Positions 60,713 through 64,000 of a stretch of 64,000 nucleotides of DNA are shown here, piece after piece. Each line of letters starts with the position of its first letter. Positions within the stretch are counted from its first letter, which is position 1. The DNA is from Niveibacterium terrae (GTDB lineage: Bacteria; Pseudomonadota; Gammaproteobacteria; Burkholderiales; Rhodocyclaceae): NCBI RefSeq assembly GCF_048213115.1, contig NZ_CP172404.1, forward strand, positions 124,001 through 188,000. Direction: 5' to 3'. The position numbers and the translations under genes are program-made. The notes below the pieces were generated by a model. The model was not told the origin of the DNA. It searched no databases and saw only the letters and a program-made list of their open reading frames with translations.

Positions 60713-61147
60713 ATGAGCGAGATCACGATCTACCATAATCCCCGCTGCGGGACTTCGCGCAACGTGCTGGCGATGATCCGCAATGCCGGAATCGAACCCG
60801 AAGTCGTTCTCTATCTGGAGACGCCGCCCGAGCGCGCGACGCTCGTCGAGTTGATCCGCGCCAGCGGTCTGACCGTGCGCGAGGCGCTGCGCCGCAAGGG
60901 CACGCCTTACGACGAGCTGGGGCTGGACGATCCAAAGTGGAGCGACGAGGATCTGCTCGCCTTCATGCTCGCCCACCCGATACTGATCAACCGGCCTTTC
61001 GTCGTCACGCCCTTGGGCGTGAAGCTGTGCCGTCCTTCCGAACTCGTACTCGACATCCTGCCTCAACCCCAGAGGGGAGCTTTCGCGAAGGAAGACGGCG
61101 AAGCGGTCGTCGACGAGAAGGGGCGGCGCGTGACGGGCAAATCGTGA
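60713..61147 (+). CDS. arsC: Arsenate reductase (glutaredoxin-dependent)
   Basis: A 144-residue arsenate reductase of the E. coli R773 type. The catalytic Cys12 is in TIYHNPRCGTSRNVLAMIRN, and the Arg residues of the active site are in the segment HPILINRPFVVTPLGVKLCR. It uses glutathione and glutaredoxin to make arsenite, which ArsAB/ACR3 then exports. It starts 27 bp after acr3 with AGAG-type Shine-Dalgarno, and its stop overlaps the next gene (GTGA). Confidence 0.94.
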   Translation: MSEITIYHNPRCGTSRNVLAMIRNAGIEPEVVLYLETPPERATLVELIRASGLTVREALRRKGTPYDELGLDDPKWSDEDLLAFMLAHPILINRPFVVTPLGVKLCRPSELVLDILPQPQRGAFAKEDGEAVVDEKGRRVTGKS

Positions 61148-62478
61148 GCCTCGATGGCGAGTCCGGGGCAACGTTGGCCGACCGGCTCAACCGCGGCTGT
61201 GCGTGCCGGGCGCTGGATCCTGAACGGCTGCGCGCGCAGCTCGAACGCGAAGCCGATCTCGCCGGTCTCAGTGACGAGATCGCCCGGACGCGGCCGCAGA
61301 TGTTCTCGGCAACGATGGTCTTCATCACGCCCGAGCAGAAGGCCCAGGTCGAAGCGATCGTCCGCGCCGTCGAGGAAGCCGTTGCGCGACCGCTGTGGCA
61401 AGAGCGGGCGCTGGAACTCGCTCCGGAGATCGCGCGCCATGATCCCGGCGCTCAGGGCGTTTTCTTCGGCTACGACTTTCACGTCGGCCCGGACGGAGTC
61501 CGCCTGATCGAGATCAACACGAATGCCGGAGGCGCCGCGCTGAACGCGGTGCTGGCGCATGCGCAGAGCGCCTGCTGCCCGGAGTCGGGTCTGCCCCTGA
61601 ATCCGCTCGCGCTCGAGGCGCTCGAGGCGCAGTGGCTGACGATGTTCGACGAGGAATGGCGCTTGGCCGGTGGCGAGGGAAGGCCTGGGCGGATCGCGAT
61701 CGTCGATGACGAACCCGCTGCGCAGTACCTGTATCCGGAGTTCTGCCTGTTCCAGAAGATGTTCGAGCGCGCCGGAATCGCGACGGTGATCGCCGATGCG
61801 GCCGAGCTCTGCTGGGATGGCGGGCGACTGACCCACCAGGGCGAGCCGATCGACCTCGTCTACAACCGCTTGACCGATTTCGCGCTCGCCGCCCCGGCGC
61901 ATGCCGCGCTGCGTGCCGCCTACCTCGCCGACGCGGTGGTGCTGACGCCGCATCCGCGCGCCCACGCGCTTTACGCCGACAAACGCCTGTTTGCCTGGCT
62001 CGCCGATCCGCGGCGGCTCGCGGCGCTCGATCTCACCGAGGCGAGCCGTGCCGCGCTGCTCGCCGGGGTGCCACAAACGCGCTGGGTCAGCGCCGAGTGC
62101 GCCGACGCGCTGTGGGCCGCCCGCCGCGAACTCTTCTTCAAGCCTTCGGGCGGCTACGGCAGCCGGGCCGCTTATCGTGGTGACAAGCTGACCCGACGGG
62201 TCTGGGGCGAGATCCTCGCCGGCGGATATGTCGCGCAACAGATCGTGCCGCCCGGACAGCGGCTGGTCTGCGTCGACGGGGGCGAATCCTGTTCGGCCGA
62301 GACGCTGAAGTTCGACTTGCGCGCCTATGTCTGGAAAGGCTGGGTTCAACTCTTCGCCGCGCGCCTCTACTCGGGCCAGACGACCAATTTCCGCACGCCG
62401 GGAGGAGGCTTCGCGCCGGTCTTCGTGATCGACCAGCCCTTGCCGGGCAATACGCTCTCCGCCACACTCGAACGATGA
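61144..62478 (+). CDS. Putative circularly permuted ATP-grasp enzyme
   Basis: A 444-residue protein starting at GTG 61144, coupled to arsC by a 4-bp overlap. I see ATP-grasp-like motifs but in permuted order: the metal-binding-type stretch VRLIEINTNAGGAALN (123-130) comes before the phosphate-loop-type FFKPSGGYGSRAAYRG (332-342) and LKFDLRAYVWKGW. This order is like the circularly permuted ATP-grasp ligases such as glutathionylspermidine synthase-type enzymes. The substrate is unknown. It is followed by an S66 peptidase (overlap 4 bp), so a made-and-cut amide or peptide is likely. A glutathione-related role beside ArsC is possible but unproven. Confidence 0.6.
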   Translation: MSLDGESGATLADRLNRGCACRALDPERLRAQLEREADLAGLSDEIARTRPQMFSATMVFITPEQKAQVEAIVRAVEEAVARPLWQERALELAPEIARHDPGAQGVFFGYDFHVGPDGVRLIEINTNAGGAALNAVLAHAQSACCPESGLPLNPLALEALEAQWLTMFDEEWRLAGGEGRPGRIAIVDDEPAAQYLYPEFCLFQKMFERAGIATVIADAAELCWDGGRLTHQGEPIDLVYNRLTDFALAAPAHAALRAAYLADAVVLTPHPRAHALYADKRLFAWLADPRRLAALDLTEASRAALLAGVPQTRWVSAECADALWAARRELFFKPSGGYGSRAAYRGDKLTRRVWGEILAGGYVAQQIVPPGQRLVCVDGGESCSAETLKFDLRAYVWKGWVQLFAARLYSGQTTNFRTPGGGFAPVFVIDQPLPGNTLSATLER

Positions 62479-63515
62479 TCCGCTATCCCTCCCCCCTGAA
62501 CCGCGGCGCCCGCATCGCCGTCACCGCACCTTCGGCCGGAGTCTCCGTCTCCTGCCATCCCCGGCTGGACCTCGTCCTCGCCCATCTGCGCGAGCGAGGT
62601 TTTGACGTCCTCGAAGGCGCCTGCCTGCGCGAGGACTACAAGCACGTCAGCGCGCCGGCCCGGCTGCGCGCCGCCGAACTGAACGCATTGCTGCTCGACG
62701 AGAGCGTCGCGGCGATCTTCCCGCCCTGGGGCGGCGAGCTCGCGATCGAGCTGCTCTCCCGGCTCGACTGCGCGGCACTCGGCGAAGCCGGGTTGCCGTG
62801 GCTGATCGGCTATTCGGACACCTCGACGCTGTTGATGGCGCTGACCTTGCGCCTGCGCATCGCGACCGCGCACGGCCCCTGCCTGATGGACTTGGCGCCG
62901 GGTCAGGACGATCCGCTGACTTCGGCGCTCTTCGATCATCTGGCGACGCCGGCCGGGCAGTGCTTCGTGCAGCACAGCTCGACGCACTGGCAGAGCGACT
63001 GGGGGGTGTTCTCGCACGAACCGGCGCGAACTTTTTCGCCAACGATTCCGACCCGACTTGCGCATCTGGACGTCGATCCGCGGCGGCCCGTGCGCTTCTC
63101 TGGCCGCCTGATCGGGGGCTGTCTGGATACGATTCGCCATCTCGCCGGCTCGCCTTTTGGCGACGTGCCGCGCTTCGTCCGCGACGCCGGCGACGCAGGG
63201 GTGATTCTCTACCTCGAGAACTGCAACCTGAGGCCTACTGAGTTCCTCTGCGCGATCCAGGGTCTGAAGCTGGCAGGCTGGTTCGACAAACTCTCAGGCG
63301 TGCTGGTCGGTCGCAGTAGCGCTGGCGACGTGCGCACCGCCGAGTGGCTGAACCAGCGCGAAGCGCTGATCAGCGCGCTCGGCGATCTCGCCTGTCCGGT
63401 GATCATCGGTTGCGACATCGGGCACATGCCGCCGCAGTGGTTGATGATCAACGGCGCGCTGGCCGAAGTGCGCTACGCGGAAGGTGAAGCGGTGATCGAG
63501 CAGCGCCTCATCTGA
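62475..63515 (+). CDS. S66 peptidase (LD-carboxypeptidase/MccF-like)
   Basis: A 346-residue serine peptidase of family S66. The nucleophile Ser114 is in LIGYSDTSTLL; the other triad members are Glu248 (YLENCNLRP) and His317 (DIGHMPPQW). The oxyanion and dimer segments IFPPWGGELAIELLSRLD and IGGCLDTIRHL fit. LdcA-type members trim tetrapeptides in peptidoglycan recycling, whereas MccF cleaves toxic acyl-adenylates; a Trp in the loop HWQSDWGVFS is at a place that would suit a MccF-like member. Its ATG overlaps the ATP-grasp stop (ATGA). It converges with the MalF-like gene. Confidence 0.8.
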   Translation: MIRYPSPLNRGARIAVTAPSAGVSVSCHPRLDLVLAHLRERGFDVLEGACLREDYKHVSAPARLRAAELNALLLDESVAAIFPPWGGELAIELLSRLDCAALGEAGLPWLIGYSDTSTLLMALTLRLRIATAHGPCLMDLAPGQDDPLTSALFDHLATPAGQCFVQHSSTHWQSDWGVFSHEPARTFSPTIPTRLAHLDVDPRRPVRFSGRLIGGCLDTIRHLAGSPFGDVPRFVRDAGDAGVILYLENCNLRPTEFLCAIQGLKLAGWFDKLSGVLVGRSSAGDVRTAEWLNQREALISALGDLACPVIIGCDIGHMPPQWLMINGALAEVRYAEGEAVIEQRLI

Positions 63516-63520
63516 ATGGC

Positions 63521-64000
63521 TCAGGGCTGCTCGAGCATGTACTTTTCCGAGAAGCGCAGGCTTGCCCAGGCGAGGGCGCCGACGACGATGAAGAGCAGGA
63601 CCGACAGCGCCGCGCCCAGACCGAAGTTGGCGCCGTTGCGCATCGTCTGCGCATAGGTGAAGGAGACCAGCAGGTCGGTTGCCCCGGCGTCGACCTGCGA
63701 GTCGGCGAAAGCCGGCCCGCCCCGGGTCAGCAGCGTGATCAGCGCAGCGTTGTTGAAGTTGAAGGTAAAGGACGCGATCAGCAGCGGCACGAAGGGGCGG
63801 CGGACCATGGGCCAGGTGATGTGGCGCAGATTGTCGAGCGGGCTCGCGCCGGCCAGCGCCGACGCCTCGTAGAGCTCGGGCGGGATCGCCTTGATCATTC
63901 CCATGCTCATCATCAGGAAGTAGGGAAAGCTCAGCCAGCTGCTGACGATCAGAACCATCAGTCGCGCCCAGTCCAGATCCTGGAACCAGTCCAGGCGGAT
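63521..64000 (-). CDS. MalF-like sugar ABC transporter permease (partial)
   Basis: The frame is open to the right edge, so at least 160 codons of the C-terminal part are seen and the N-terminus is missing. It contains the permease EAA-type loop PPELYEASALAGASPLDNLR followed by ITWPMVRRPFVPLLIASFTF, then AGATDLLVSFTYAQTMRNGA and two more helices ending in KYMLEQP. This closely follows MalF, the large permease subunit of maltose/maltodextrin transporters. The rest of the operon would be to the right, upstream of this gene. It has no visible tie to the S66 gene. Confidence 0.85.
   Translation of the reverse strand: MRLDWFQDLDWARLMVLIVSSWLSFPYFLMMSMGMIKAIPPELYEASALAGASPLDNLRHITWPMVRRPFVPLLIASFTFNFNNAALITLLTRGGPAFADSQVDAGATDLLVSFTYAQTMRNGANFGLGAALSVLLFIVVGALAWASLRFSEKYMLEQP

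Overview
This is a 64 kb stretch of a GC-rich, non-AT-biased proteobacterial chromosome. Several things point to a betaproteobacterium, most likely of the Rhodocyclales type: the gene orders mreC-mreB facing gatC, lptM/cyaY facing ponA, and pilMNOPQ followed by aroK-aroB-dgt and a Y1 transposase; a PEP-CTERM anchored protein; and the general protein similarity seen by eye. No rRNA, tRNA, CRISPR array, prophage or classical insertion sequence was seen. Genes are densely packed, with many 1-4 bp start/stop overlaps, and most coding sequence is housekeeping.

Layout. 1-1714: cell-shape genes mreC (cut by the left edge) and mreB. 1944-7092: gatC, gatA and gatB (amidotransferase for Gln-tRNA/Asn-tRNA), interrupted by gmhA, a LysE-type exporter and a lipoprotein. 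7227-10346: a secreted unknown, rsuA, a TRIC-family membrane protein and a TonB-like protein. 10453-11229: a PEP-CTERM choice-of-anchor-A protein. 11291-14777: an operon-like set of one M48 membrane metalloprotease and three AIM24-family paralogues. 14908-19294: small secreted and membrane proteins, a YgjP-type metalloprotease, a DUF2167 protein, a membrane metallophosphoesterase, and a membrane protein/pYEATS pair. 19474-27865: sbcB, infA, cspA, a beta-propeller lipoprotein, dbpA, rapZ with a NusG-II/Gx pair, hslR and a GltI-like binding protein. 27903-34288: a LivJ-like binding protein, an OmpR/EnvZ-type pair, and a LytTR/LytS-type pair with a 48-residue hydrophobic peptide. 34422-37275: lptM, cyaY, ponA.

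37459-47577: the type IV pilus assembly operon pilMNOPQ, an Ig-like lipoprotein, aroK, aroB, dgt and a REP-associated (RAYT-type) transposase. The dgt 5' end is duplicated just upstream and carries a perfect hairpin. 47657-50407: a YceH-type protein, an unknown, a SEC-C protein and a FliL-like secreted protein. 50492-56936: a TetR repressor facing a complete RND tripartite efflux operon, with a perfect palindromic operator between them. 57083-61147: a full arsenic resistance operon arsR-arsD-arsA-acr3-arsC with all key cysteines present. 61144-63515: a probable circularly permuted ATP-grasp enzyme and an S66 (LD-carboxypeptidase/MccF-like) peptidase, coupled by overlap to the ars operon. 63521-64000: the C-terminal part of a MalF-like permease, cut by the right edge.

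The most promising unexplained units are the ATP-grasp/S66 pair on the ars operon, the M48 plus triple AIM24 cassette, the duplicated dgt leader beside the RAYT gene, the pYEATS/membrane pair, and the LytS-like kinase with its large extracytoplasmic loop and adjacent micropeptide. All functional calls come from reading motifs by eye; no database search was possible.
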